28,679 bases of DNA, from NCBI GenBank assembly GCA_937925565.1, contig CALALM010000376.1, positions 1 through 28,679 on the forward strand. The letters run 5' to 3'. Position numbers and translations under genes: made by a program. Each line of letters begins with the position of its first letter. Within the stretch, counting starts at the first letter, position 1. The stretch is from an uncultured Centipeda sp. (GTDB taxonomy: Bacteria > Bacillota > Negativicutes > Selenomonadales > Selenomonadaceae). Below the pieces are notes generated by a model. The model searched no databases, was not told the origin of the DNA, and worked only from the letters and a program-made list of their open reading frames with translations. Shown here piece by piece: positions 14,998-25,980 of this stretch.

Positions 14998-17900
14998 ATG
15001 GCGCGATTGGAAGATCTTACCATAGGTGCGCGGGTCACAGGGATCGTGGGCGATGCTCCCGTGACTGTCGTCGCAGTGAGCTGGTTCGGCGATATGGGGC
15101 TTGAGGTCACGGTGAAGGACGATCGCGGACAGCTCTCCAGTCAGATCCTCTATCGGGAGGATGAGGCGCGACTTGCGGTGAGCGATATGCACTTGCCGTG
15201 GTCGTTTGATGCAGATGCGGACGATCTGCGCCTTGCCTCGGAGGCATACCGCATCCACATCGCCCACCTCTTCGACCCCTATCTTGCTGTGCATACCTCT
15301 GCCATCGATCCCTTGCCGCATCAGATCTCGGCCGTCTATCAGGAGATGCTGCCGCGCCTGCCGCTCCGCTACATCCTCGCGGACGACCCCGGTGCGGGCA
15401 AGACCATCATGACAGGACTGTTTCTCAAGGAACTGCTCATCCGCGGTGACCTGAAACGCTGTATGATCGTCTCGCCGGGCAGTCTCGCCGAGCAGCCTTG
15501 CCGAGCAGTGGCAGGACGAGCTCTATCGCAAATTCAACCTGCATTTCGAGATCCTGACGAACGATCGCATCGAGTCTGCTGTGACGGGCAACGTGTTTGC
15601 GGAGACGAACTTTTGCATCGTCCGCCTGGACAAGCTCGCACGGAGTGAAGCGATTCAGGAAAAACTGCGTGTCACAGACTGGGATCTCATCGTCTGCGAT
15701 GAGGCGCACAAGATGTCGGCGACCGTCTGGGGCGGTGAGGTCAAATACACAAAGCGTTTTCAGCTGGGACGCCTACTCTCAGGACTCACGCGGCATTTCC
15801 TGCTTCTCACGGCAACGCCGCACAATGGGAAAGAGGAGGACTTCCAGCTCTTTATGTCCCTCATTGACCCCGATCGCTTCGAGGGCGCTGCGCGCAGCGG
15901 CACGCAGGCAGTCGATGTATCCGATGTCATGCGCCGCCTCGTCAAGGAGGACCTCTTGAAATTCGACGGTACGCCGCTCTTCCCCGAGCGTAGAGCATAC
16001 ACCGTCAACTATGACCTTTCTCCGATGGAGGAAAAACTCTACGCAGAGGTCACATCCTATGTACAGGAGCAGTTCAACCGCGCCGATCAGCTGGACAAGG
16101 AACGCAAGACAACCGTCGGCTTTGCACTCACCATCCTCCAGCGGCGTCTTGCCTCATCGCCAGAGGCGATCTATCAGTCCCTCCGTCGGAGGCGTGAGCG
16201 CATGGAGCAGCGTCTCGCAGAGGAGCAGATCGGCCGGCGGGCGACGGCATACAGCATATCCGCATCCGATGACTACGATGACGACGATCTGCCCGCAGCC
16301 GAGATGGAGGACACGGAGGAGCGCGTCGTCGATCAGGCATCTGCCGCGCAGACCATCGCAGAGCTCGAGGCGGAGATTCGGATGCTAAAGGATCTTGAGC
16401 ACATGGCGGACAGCGTGCGGCAGAGCGGTACAGATCGGAAATGGGACGAGCTATCGAAGCTGCTGCAGGACGACGCCACCATGTTCGAGGGGGACGGCAC
16501 GCGTGCGAAACTCATCATCTTCACGGAGCACAGAGACACACTGCGCTATCTGACGGATAAAATCCGCTCCCTGCTCGGCCGTGAGGAAGCGGTCGTCACC
16601 ATCCACGGCGGCATGCTCCGCGACGATCGACGCAAGGTCGAGGAGCTGTTCAAACAGGATAAGGAAGTCCGCATCCTGATCGCCACCGACGCGGCAGGCG
16701 AGGGCATCAACCTGCAGCGTGCACATCTCATGGTCAACTATGACCTGCCTTGGAACCCGAACCGCCTCGAACAACGCTTCGGACGCATCCATCGCATCGG
16801 GCAGACGGAGGTCTGTCACCTGTGGAACCTCGTGAGCAAGGAGACGCGTGAGGGCATGGTGTTCCAGCGGCTCTTTGACAAACTGGAACAGGAGCGTGAG
16901 GCACTGCATGGCAAGGTCTTCGACGTGCTCGGCAAACTCACCTTCGAGAACCGTCCGCTGCGTGATCTTCTCGTCGAGGCGATTCGCTACGGGAACCGGC
17001 AGGAGGTACGTGATCGGCTGAATCAGGTCGTCGATATGAGTCTCGACCGTGCGGAGCTGCAAAAGCTGCTGGACGAAAACGCGCTGACCGAGGACACGAT
17101 GGACGTACACAGCGTCACGGCGATCCGTGCCGATATGGAGCGCATGGAGGCGCGCAGGCTTCAGCCGTACTTCATCGAGAGTTTCTTCCTCGCGGCATTC
17201 CGCCAGCTTGGCGGGAAAATCCATGCGCGTGAAAACGGACGCTATGAGATTACCTCCGTGCCATTTGCCGTACGGAATCGTGACTGTCAGATCGGCACGG
17301 GGGAATCCGTACTCCGACGTTATGAGCGCATCTCGTTTGACAAGGCGTATTGCGCCGTGCAGGGACAGGCAGCTGCTGCGCTGATTGCCCCGGGGCATCC
17401 GCTCCTCGAGGCCGTGATCGACCTCGTGCGGGAGCGCAGCATGGACGTGATGAAGCGTGGCACGATCTTTGTGGATGAGAACGATGCAGGTACGGACGCG
17501 CGTCTCCTCTTCTATATTGAGGATGCCGTACAGGACGGTGTGCCGCTCCCCGGCGGTGGACAGCGCGTCATCTCAAAGCACATCCACTTCGTCGAGATTC
17601 GTGCCGACGGCAGTGCAGCGAATGCGGGCTATGCACCTTATCTCGACTATCGTGCGCCCGCGCCGAATGAGATAGAGGTGTTGCGTACCTTCCTCGCGGA
17701 GCAGGACTGGCTCTCGCATGATGTGGAGGGGATGGCACGCAGCTATGCCGTACGCGAGCTTATTCCAACCCATCTGAAAGAGATACGGGAGCGTAGAACG
17801 GCACGGATCGACAAGACCATCAAGGCGGTCACGGAACGTCTGACCGCAGAGATCCAGTATTGGGACTATCGTGCCGGGGAACTCCGGGAAAAGGAAGCCG

Positions 17901-18514
17901 CAGGCAAGACGAATGCCCGTCTGAATGCACAGAAGGCGGCGCAGCGTGCAGAGGAACTCAGTGCGCGGATGCAGAGACGGCTTATAGAGCTGGACATGGA
18001 GAAACGCATTGCGCCGACCGCACCCATCGTGGTCGGTGGTGCGCTTGTCATACCGCGCGGACGGTTGGACACGCTCATGGGGCGCGTGGAGAGCACCACT
18101 GTCGATCCAGTGGCACGCAGCGCAGTCGAGCAGGCGGCGATGAATGCCGTCATGGAGATTGAACGCTCGCTTGGCTATGTGCCGCGTGATGTGAGTGCGG
18201 AGAAGGTCGGCTACGATGTGGAGTCCGAGATTCCGATGCATCTGCGTGCGTCGGACGATGCGCCGCTGCGTTTCATCGAGGTCAAGGGGCGGCGGGCGGA
18301 TGCTGCGACCGTCACCGTCACGAAGAACGAAATCCTCACGGCGTTCAACAAGCCCGCTGAGTACATCCTTGCACTCGTTGCCGTAGCTGGCACACGCACA
18401 CGGACGACGTATCTACAGCGTCCTTTCCGTGAACGTCCGGACTTCGCCGCAACGAGCGTGAACTATGATATAAAGGAACTGATGGACGGCGCGACCGTCC
18501 TCTTGCGGAGGTAG
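14998..18514 (+). pseudogene. SNF2-type helicase with C-terminal DUF3883, broken by a 13-bp duplication
   Basis: Starting at ATG 14998 (GAGAGG upstream), the frame encodes helicase motif I ADDPGAGKT at about residue 128 and continues to SPGSLAEQ. There a 13-bp tandem duplication (15484-15496 and 15497-15509) shifts the frame, and translation would stop at 15648. The rest continues open in the other frame: WQDELYRKF, DEAHKM (motif II), LLTATPHNGK (III), ATDAAGEGINLQ (V), QRFGRIHRIGQ (VI), then a C-terminal DUF3883 region with LGYVPRDVS...GYDVES and FIEVKGR. Removing one repeat unit gives about 1167 residues. Family members sit in DISARM-like and other modification-based defence operons, as the following methylase and DUF499 genes show. 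With the shift no full helicase can be made. Confidence 0.88.
15484..15509 (+). repeat. 13-bp tandem duplication inside the helicase gene
   Basis: CTCGCCGAGCAGC is followed at once by CTTGCCGAGCAGT, with 11 of 13 positions identical. One unit encodes the expected SLAEQ; the second adds 13 bases, which is not a multiple of three, and causes the frameshift. Slippage across such a repeat could restore the frame in some cells. Confidence 0.8.
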
Positions 18515-18518
18515 GATC

Positions 18519-21028
18519 ATGGCATACAAGAAGAAACTCATCGAGGTCGCGCTCCCGCTGGATGCGATCAACGCGGAATCCGCGCGTGAGAAATCCATCC
18601 GCCACGGGCATCCGTCAACGCTCCATCTGTGGTGATCGCGTAAGCCAACGGCGACGGCGCGTGCCGTGATCTGGGCGTCGCTCGTCGATGATCCATCTGC
18701 ACATCCCGAGGAGTTTCCAACGGAGGCAGCACAGGAGAAGGAGCGTCAGAGGCTCTTTCGTATTCTTGAACAGCTCGTGAAATGGGAGAACGCGAACGAT
18801 CAGAGGGTTCTGGATGCGGCAAAGGCGGAGATCATGAAGTCCACGGACGGGAATCTGCCGCCTCTGCTCGATCCATTTGCAGGCGGTGGGACGATTCCCC
18901 TTGAGGCGCAGCGTCTGGGGCTTGAGGCACATGCTCATGACCTCAACCCCGTTGCCGTCATGATCAACAAGGCGATGATCGAGATCCCGCCGAAGTTTGC
19001 GGGACAACCGCCCGTGAACCCCGAGGCGCAGAAGAATAAACTCACGGAGGACGACTGGCTATCGAAGAAACGAAATGATGAGATATTTGTAGAACCAACT
19101 GCTGAGAATGGAAAAATTCATTATTTTGTGAGGTGCGGGAAAGATGTAGTTGATGGAACTGTAGCTCGCTCGGGGGGCGTTGTGTCTTTTGTAATACGCC
19201 CGTGGGATTTGACTACATACGTGGAGAGGGGAAAGCGCATCGCATCGCAAGTCAGTTGATGGCTGTTGCAGCAAAAGGGGATTCTGGCAGAATTTATATT
19301 TCTCCTGATGAGGAGCAGATCAGTGCAGCTTTCATACAAAAACCAAGTTCTTATCCTTCGGGTGAACTACATGGTAAATCTCGTGTTAATGTAGGACTGT
19401 ATGGGTTCAATGAGACATCGGATTTGTTTACGAATCGTCAACTTGTAGCCCTTACTACTTTTTGCGACCTTGTTACCGAAGTGCGTGAACAAATTGAACG
19501 CGATGTAGGAAGCGTGGAATATGCACAGGCCGTTTCTGTGTATTTAGCCTTATCCATAGATAAATTGACAAATATTTCATCCGCTATTGTGAGTTGGATG
19601 AATGACCGTGGTGCCCTACGCGAGACTTTTGCCCGACAGGCAATTCCAATGGTATGGGACTATGCGGAATCAAATCCTTTTTCTAAGGCAGGGGGGAGTT
19701 GGGAGGCTGTACTCGATAAGGTGGTTAATGTTATTCGAGCATATCCACGAGTTGCCATGGGAGGAAATGCAGTACAGTTTGATGCCCAACTAGATAAAGA
19801 GGGGCGTAATGTCATGGTTTCTACTGATCCACCCTACTATGACAATATAAGCTATGCAGATTTATCCGATTTTTTTTATGTGTGGCTACGTAAAAATCTG
19901 AAAGATATTTATCCCGAGCTATTTAAGACAATGCTTGTTCCCAAGATAGAGGAGCTGGTTGCTACCCCTTATCGTTTCGGTGGACAGAAAGATCAGGCAA
20001 AGAAATTTTTTGAAGAGGGAATGCTTCAGGCAGTTACTCAAATAAAGATAATGGCGAGAGAAGATATACCAATTTCGATCTATTATGCCTTTAAACAACG
20101 TGAATTGGATAAAGTCGGAGATAAGCAGCGGTCAGTATCTACTGGATGGGAAACAATGTTATCGGCTATTCTCCAGGTCGGGCTATCTATTACAGGGACT
20201 TGGCCGATGAAAACCGAGAGTTCAGGGCGGGCCAATAGTCAGAAGGCCAACGCCCTCGCATCCTCCATTGTCCTCGTCTGCCGCAAGCGCCCTGCCGATG
20301 CGCCGATCTGCACGCGACGCGACTTCCTGAGTGCGCTCAAACGTGAGCTGCGGCCTGCGATTGTGAACCTTCAGCAGAGCAATATTGCACCCGTCGATAT
20401 GGAACAGAGCGCAATTGGCCCCGGCATGGCGGTCTACTCGCGCTATGCGCAGGTTCTTGAGGCAGACGGTACGCCGATGACGGTGCGCACGGCACTTCAG
20501 ATCATCAATCAGGAGCTCGACCAGTACTTCTCGGAGCAGGACGGGGAACTCGATCGGGACACGATCTTCTGCGTTGCGCTCTATAAGCAGTACGCATTCC
20601 GCGAAGTGAAATTCGGTGATGTCGAAGTGTTGGTATGTGCGAAGAACACGAGCACCGACCGCCTACGGGAGAAGGGCATCCTCTTCGCGGAGCGGGGGAC
20701 GGTACGCCTCCTGCAGCGCGATGAGATGGCGTCACAGAGGACGTTCGACGTCTCTGTGACATGGCAAGTTGTTCAGCGTCTCGCCCATGCGCTCGATGTG
20801 GATGGTGTGGAGGGCGCGGCGCAGATCGTTGTGGGGCTTTCCTCGGAGGACGCAGAGAAAGCACGCGCACTCGCCTATCGCCTGTTCCAGACGGCAGAGC
20901 GGCGAGGTTGGGCACAGGAAGCCTATGCGTATAACACGCTGGTCACGAATTGGCGGGCGATCCAAGAAGTCGCCGCGCGGATCAAGAAAGAACAAGGCGC
21001 GAATCAGGGCGGACTCTTCGCCGAGTAG
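18519..21028 (+). pseudogene. DUF1156 adenine/cytosine DNA methylase, multiply disrupted
   Basis: The gene starts at ATG 18519, four bases after the helicase stop. Codon 39 is TGA (18633-18635) inside the conserved segment that normally reads LHLWWARKP; here it is LHLW-stop-SRKP. The frame then carries SAM motif I DPFAGGGTIPLEA, jumps from NKLTEDDW directly to LSKKRNDEIF (family members usually have extra residues here, so an internal deletion is likely), and shifts frame near 19167-19183, just before PVGFDYIRGEGK. The second frame contains the catalytic STDPPYYDNISYADL and runs to TAG at 21026. DPPY marks an amino-group (N6-adenine or N4-cytosine) methylase. The block about 19060-20230 is much more AT-rich than both flanks. 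No active methylase can be produced as written. Confidence 0.85.
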
Positions 21029-21051
21029 ACATTTCACAGGAGGAATGTAGG

Positions 21052-24000
21052 ATGGGCAGCAATCACGAAAAGGTGCGGTAGGGAGAGCGTATTCTGCTCT
21101 TTGCACTCTCGGACTATGTCTGCAAGGAGTTGAAGCAGACCTATGGGGCGGACTGGTGGGAGGACGGCGTTCTGGATATCCTCTATGATGACCAGAAGCG
21201 CAGTCTGCCGCTGTCAGGGGACTGGGGGACGCTCGTCGACTCGCTCGATATGGCGTTGGCGCTGCTCCTCTTTGACCTGCACTGGGGTGATATCTTCTCA
21301 CGCAAGCTGCCGGTGAGCAATCGTACCTGGGTGAAGGAACTCAAGGGTGTCCGTAATGATCTCGCCCATCTCGGCGGCAAGGATTTCTCCGATGATGATG
21401 CGTGGCGTGCGCTCGATACGATGGCGCGTCTCTGTGCGTCGATCGACGCCGATAGTGCAGAGGAGATCCGCGAGATTTTGCGCGAGCTGCGCTATGGCTC
21501 GGCTGCCGGCTCGATGAATGGTACGGCGGCGGTCTCTGCACCCAAAACAGCCGTCCCTAACACGAGCGGCATCCTGCAGTCTGTCCCACTGAGCAGCCTG
21601 CCGAGCTGGCGCGACGTAATCAAACCTCATCCGGATGTGGCGGCGGGACGGGACAAGAACGCCGAGTTCGCCGCAGATCTCGCACAGGTCGCACGCGGCG
21701 AGGGCTCGTTCGAGTATCGCGACCCCGTGGAGTTCTTTGCGCGTACCTATGTGACCGAGGGCATGGCGGGGTTGCTCATGCAGGCACTTCGACGCATCGG
21801 CGGCAAGGACGGCGAGCCGGTGATCCAGCTCAAGACGGCATTCGGCGGCGGCAAGACGCACAGTATGCTCGCACTCTATCACATGCTGCGCGGAACGGTA
21901 CCGCTCAGCAAGATCTCAGCGGTGCAGCCGGTGCTCACGCATGCGGGGCTGTCTACGCTGCCAAAGGCGAACGTGGCGGTGCTCGTCGGTACTGCCATCG
22001 ACCCGACGCGGGTGCAGCGTCCGCCGCACATGCCGGGGTTGATGATTCATACGCTGTGGGGGGAGATGGCGGCACAGCTCGCTGCATCGGCGGGCAATCC
22101 GAAGCTCTACGACTATGTGAAGGAGGCGGACAAGAGGGGGGTATCGCCCGGCTCGGAGGCACTGAAGAATCTCTTTGACGCGGCGGGGCCATGCCTCATC
22201 CTCATGGATGAGCTGGTCGCCTATGCAAAGAAAATCTATGGTGTGGACGGTCTTCCTGCCGGCTCGTTTGACAACTTCATTTCCTTTATCCAGGAGATCA
22301 CCGAGGCGGCACGTGCGAGTGAGAACAGTCTCGTGGTCGCGTCGATCCCCGAGTCGGAGATCGAGATTGGCGGTGCGGCAGGCCAGGCTGCGCTTGAGAG
22401 TATCGCACATACCTTTGGGCGCATGGAGGCGATCTGGAAGCCCGTGACGGCGAACGAGGGCTTTGAGGTTGTGCGTCGCCGCCTCTTCCTCGACTGCGAG
22501 GACACGGATGCCAGAGACCGCGTCTGTGCGGCATTCAGCGAGATGTACCATGCGAATCAGGACGTATTTCCCGTGGAGGCCCGCGAGCTGGAGTACCGTG
22601 AGCGTATGATCTCGTGCTATCCGATTCACCCCGAGGTGTTCGACCGCCTCTACGAGGATTGGGCTACACTGGAGCGTTTTCAACGGACGCGCGGCGTGCT
22701 CCGCCTGATGGCGGCGGTGATTCATGAGCTGTGGATGGGCAGCGACGCGGGGCTGCTCATCCTGCCCGGCTCTCTGCCGATGGATATTCCGTCTGTGCGC
22801 GACGAGCTGACTCGCTATCTGCCCGACGGGTGGATCGCACTCGTGGACAGCGAGGTGGACGGCAAGAAGGCAACGCCCTATAAGAAGGATCAGGAGAATC
22901 CGCGCCTTGGCAAGTTCTTCGCGGCGCGGCGTGTGGCGCGTACGATCATGCTCGGCTCTGCGCCGAGTGTGCGCGCACAGACGGTGCGCGGTATCGAGTC
23001 CGCCCGTATCTCCCTCGGCGTCGTTCAGCCCGGCGAGAATATCTCTGTGTTCAAGGATGCGCTGAGTACGCTTGAGACCTCACTCTCGTATCTCTATACG
23101 AATCCTTCGCGCAATCGGTACTGGTACGACACACGCCCGACGCTGCGCAAGACGGTGATGGATCGTGCCTCACAGATTGCGGATGCCGAGGTGCTGCGCG
23201 AGATGGAGAAGCGTCTGCGCAAATGCAAAAAGGAGTCCCCGTTTGCGGGACTCCATATCTGCCCCGCGTCCTCTCTGGATGTACCGGATGAGCAGGCGGC
23301 ACGGCTCGTTCTCCTGCGTCCGACGGATGTGCATACGGCGGATAGGATGGACAGCCCCGCACTCGTGGCGGCGGATGATTTGCTGAATCGTCGCGGAGAT
23401 GCACCGCGCATCTATCGCAATATGCTTCTCTTTGTCGCGCCGGATGCGGATCTGCTGGATAAGCTGAAACAGGATGTGCGCCTCTATCTGGCGTGGCAGT
23501 CGATTCAAAGCGACAGCGAGTCGCTGAATCTCGATGCGGCGCAGAACCGCGAGACGGAGAGTAGTCTGCGCAGTGCAAACGACACGGTGGAGGATCAGCT
23601 GCGGGCGGCGTATTGCTGGCTGCTTGTCCCCTCGGTTGACAAGACTGCGGATGTCAAGGCGATTCAGTGGGAGAAGCTGCGCATTGGCGGCAATGAGAGC
23701 ATTGTTGCGAAGGCTGCAAAGAGAGCGCAGTCAGATGAGTCTCTGATCCCCCGTTGGGCGCCCATGCTGCTCAAGATGGAGCTGGATGCGCTCCTCTGGG
23801 CATCGTCGGATCACATTGAGATCAAGACACTGTGGGCGCAGCTGTGCACCTACTGTTATCTGCCGCGCCTCGTCTGATGTCCTCATGCAGGCAATCCGCG
23901 ACGGCGTGAACTCCGATCAATACTTTGCCCTTGCAGCGGGATTTGATGGCACGCGCTATATCGACCTGATGTTCAACCGTTCGGTTTCACACGTCGATAA

Positions 24001-24481
24001 GTCCGCCCTTCTCGTGAAGATGGCGGTCGCGCAAAAACAGCTTGCCGAGGATGCAGCAAAGCGTCAGGCGGAGATGGATGCTGCAGCATCGGACAGAGAG
24101 CACACGGCCGCCCCGTATGGCGGCAATGGGCAGGGCGACATGACGGGGGGAGCATTTTGCTCCGCCGATACTGCGCATGGGAGCGTGGCGGATGGCACAT
24201 CACCGTATGGACGTCCCATCCCTACGGCATCCGCTCCTGTACCTGCGAAAAAACGGCACTTCTTCCTCTCTGCTGCGCTCGATACGACCCGCATCAACCG
24301 CGACGTTCAGAACTACGTCGAAGAGGTTATCCGCCACCTCACCTCCGAGGACGGCACACGCGTCACCATCTCCCTCGAAGTGGAGGCCGAAAGTGACAAT
24401 GGCTTCTCGCCGCAGACCATCCGCACCGTCTCCGAGAATGCACGCACACTCGGCGCAAAGGATGTAGGGTTTGAGGAGTAG
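21052..24481 (+). pseudogene. Swt1-HEPN/DUF499 ATPase of the defence island, disrupted
   Basis: ATG 21052 follows AGGAGG; MGSNHEKVR is followed by TAG at 21079-21081 (codon 10) and then the same frame stays open to 23877. It has an N-terminal Swt1-type HEPN region with VRNDLAHLG (Arg and His of the RxxxxH motif near 101 and 106), Walker A FGGGKTHS near 264-271 and Walker B CLILMDELVAYAKK. At about 23866-23875 the frame breaks (YLPRLV-stop), and the expected continuation SSDVLMQAIRDGVNSDQYF lies in the next frame, running to 24481. The C-terminal part includes a low-complexity linker and KKRHFFLSAALDTTRI. Family members are large ATPases paired with DUF1156 methylases. Both lesions would abolish normal synthesis. 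Confidence 0.85.
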
Positions 24482-24539
24482 TTGAGTAGGACGTGATATC
24501 GTTATGAACGGCATCATGTCCCGAAGCTCTCGTGAGGTT

Positions 24540-24568
24540 TTGACAACAGAGATATAAAGGATTATAAT
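24540..24568 (+). promoter_or_regulatory. consensus sigma-70 promoter of the Dcd-like operon
   Basis: TTGACA (24540-24545) and TATAAT (24563-24568) match the consensus perfectly and are separated by 17 bases. The ATG of the Dcd-like gene follows 38 bases after the -10. No operator-like palindrome is evident, so strong and perhaps constitutive expression is expected. Confidence 0.88.
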
Positions 24569-24606
24569 TAATACATTTATATAGTTGTTGCATAGGAGTG
24601 TTTTTT

Positions 24607-25209
24607 ATGGTGTTGTCAGATAATGAGATCAGAACATTGGTTGAAACAGAACAGCTCCTAACGCCGTTTGTAGAAGACCGCCTGCAGGCGGTTTCCTATG
24701 ATATCTCATCCGGAGATGTCGTTGTTGCATATCAGTTGCTCAATCGCCCCGTTGATTTGAGAAATAACGAGCAGATTCGTCTTGCTACGAGAGAAGTGAA
24801 TATATCTAAGGGGTATCACATCAAGCCAGGGGAGTACATTCTTGTGAAAACACGAGAAAAATTTCATATCCCGACAAATCTGACGGCACATATTCGTCCT
24901 CGCACAACATTCACGAAAATCGGGCTGCTTTTGTCTGCCCAACATATGAATCCTAATTTTGCCGGATATTTATATCTTGGCCTCTACAATGCGACCCCTA
25001 ATATCATTGACATTTACCCTGACCTGACCATTGGGCAGATGGTTTTCGAGGAAGTATGCGGAACAATAACCACATCAAAACTCTATGACAGAAAAAAGGA
25101 TGCTAAATATCAAGATGAGGATCAATTTATTTCTCCGCGATTGGATGATTTGAGCGAGGAAGATAAGAGAAAGGTTCATGCGATTGTCAAAGATTTGATG
25201 GGGGCATAG
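24607..25209 (+). CDS. dCTP deaminase/dUTPase-like protein lacking the catalytic glutamate
   Basis: This 200-residue protein aligns along its length with bacterial dCTP deaminase: HIRPRTTFTKIGLLLSA at 95-111 corresponds to the GRSSLARLGL region, NPNFAGYLYLGLYNATPN at 115-132 to the DPGWSGxxxLEFYN region, and KKDAKYQDEDQFISPRLDD near 163-181 to the typical tail. Residue 125 is Gly where active deaminases have the catalytic Glu (LEFYN becomes LGLYN), so cytosine deamination is unlikely. Nucleotide binding or dUTPase-like hydrolysis remains possible. ATG 24607 is chosen because AGGAG lies eight bases upstream; a GTG at 24598 lies on the ribosome site. It starts an operon with a membrane protein one base downstream. 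Confidence 0.82.
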   Translation: MVLSDNEIRTLVETEQLLTPFVEDRLQAVSYDISSGDVVVAYQLLNRPVDLRNNEQIRLATREVNISKGYHIKPGEYILVKTREKFHIPTNLTAHIRPRTTFTKIGLLLSAQHMNPNFAGYLYLGLYNATPNIIDIYPDLTIGQMVFEEVCGTITTSKLYDRKKDAKYQDEDQFISPRLDDLSEEDKRKVHAIVKDLMGA

Positions 25210-25210
25210 T

Positions 25211-25663
25211 ATGTCAAAATTACATGATACCTTGGAAAAATATATTGCCACACGAAATATTGATCCCGAGTTAAAAAATTATGCTCTCGCAGATATGGAA
25301 AACCAAATAGTGCAGGAAATCGTTGCACAAAAAGCTGCAGAGATTGATAAAGCCACACTCGAACTACAACGAAAACGAATGGAGCAAGAACGTCATGAAA
25401 AAATAGAACAGCATATTAAGGAGGCAGAGCGTACATTTTGGATCGTTGTCGTATTGGGGCTGATGATTGGTCTGGCGGGAAACCAGATCACAGAGATTAT
25501 TTCTTCCGTCAAAGAACAATTCGAAGTCAACCGAATGATGGGTAATTTTTGGATTACTGTCTTTATTGCTTGCGGTATTTATTTTGTAATTCAACGGCAA
25601 TATATCAGTACAGCGACTGAGCTCATTAATGACTTTTTCCGGAAAGGACATGAAGAACAGTGA
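25211..25663 (+). CDS. small coiled-coil protein with two membrane helices
   Basis: This 150-residue protein has no recognised family. Residues about 28-74 form a charged helix with coiled-coil character (many E, K, Q, R), followed by a first membrane helix at about 76-96 ([15 protein letters not shown]) and a second at about 112-128 ([16 protein letters not shown]), then a short charged tail. The start ATG is one base after the stop of the Dcd-like gene and its stop overlaps the next start by GTGA, so all three are co-translated. The layout, with a soluble nucleotide-binding-like protein plus a small two-helix membrane protein, resembles sensor/effector pairs of abortive defence systems, but that role is inference only. 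Confidence 0.72.
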   Translation: MSKLHDTLEKYIATRNIDPELKNYALADMENQIVQEIVAQKAAEIDKATLELQRKRMEQERHEKIEQHIKEAERTFWIVVVLGLMIGLAGNQITEIISSVKEQFEVNRMMGNFWITVFIACGIYFVIQRQYISTATELINDFFRKGHEEQ

Positions 25664-25899
25664 CGCGTGAATATCCGAAACATGGCGAAATATGGCGGCA
25701 TTTCAAAGAGAGCCATCTCTACCGCATCGAGACTGTGGCGGAGCATACAGAGACGGGCGAGATGCTCGTCGTCTATCAGGCACTTCACGGAACGTACGGC
25801 ATGTATGCGCGTCCACTCTCAATGTTTATGAGTCCGCTGGATCGCATGAAATACCCCGATGCCACACAGGAATATCGCTTTGAAAAAGTGCGGACGTGA
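25660..25899 (+). CDS. DUF1653 domain protein
   Basis: This 79-residue protein matches DUF1653: [36 protein letters not shown] and [14 protein letters not shown] carry the family's conserved HFK, AxHTETGE, VVYQALxG and RPLxMF residues. The GTG start overlaps the previous stop (GTGA). The family is a small beta-rich domain of unknown function. It is the third gene of the Dcd-like operon, and a strong terminator follows. Confidence 0.82.
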   Translation: MTREYPKHGEIWRHFKESHLYRIETVAEHTETGEMLVVYQALHGTYGMYARPLSMFMSPLDRMKYPDATQEYRFEKVRT

Positions 25900-25933
25900 T
25901 GTGGGCGAAATTTGGAAGAGTATGTTGAACTGA

Positions 25934-25980
25934 AAAGACGATGGCACATATCCAATTTGCGGATATGTGCCATCGTCTTT
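25934..25980. terminator. bidirectional terminator between convergent genes
   Basis: A perfect 20-bp stem (25934-25953 with 25961-25980) encloses a 7-base loop AATTTGC. AAA begins and TTT ends the stem, so it can serve the Dcd-like operon on the plus strand and the protease gene on the minus strand, whose stop codon it touches. Confidence 0.88.

Noticed and set aside
18633..18635. TGA as selenocysteine or as Trp under an altered code
   Set aside because: Tryptophan, not cysteine, is the conserved residue here, so selenocysteine is unlikely. Many other genes in the window end in TGA (for example at 1711, 6255 and 8460), so TGA is a normal stop. The methylase has further lesions anyway.
24487..24520. 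Hairpin GACGTGAT/ATCATGTC after the DUF499 gene as a terminator
   Set aside because: The stem is only eight pairs with a wobble and a 15-base loop, and no T-run follows.
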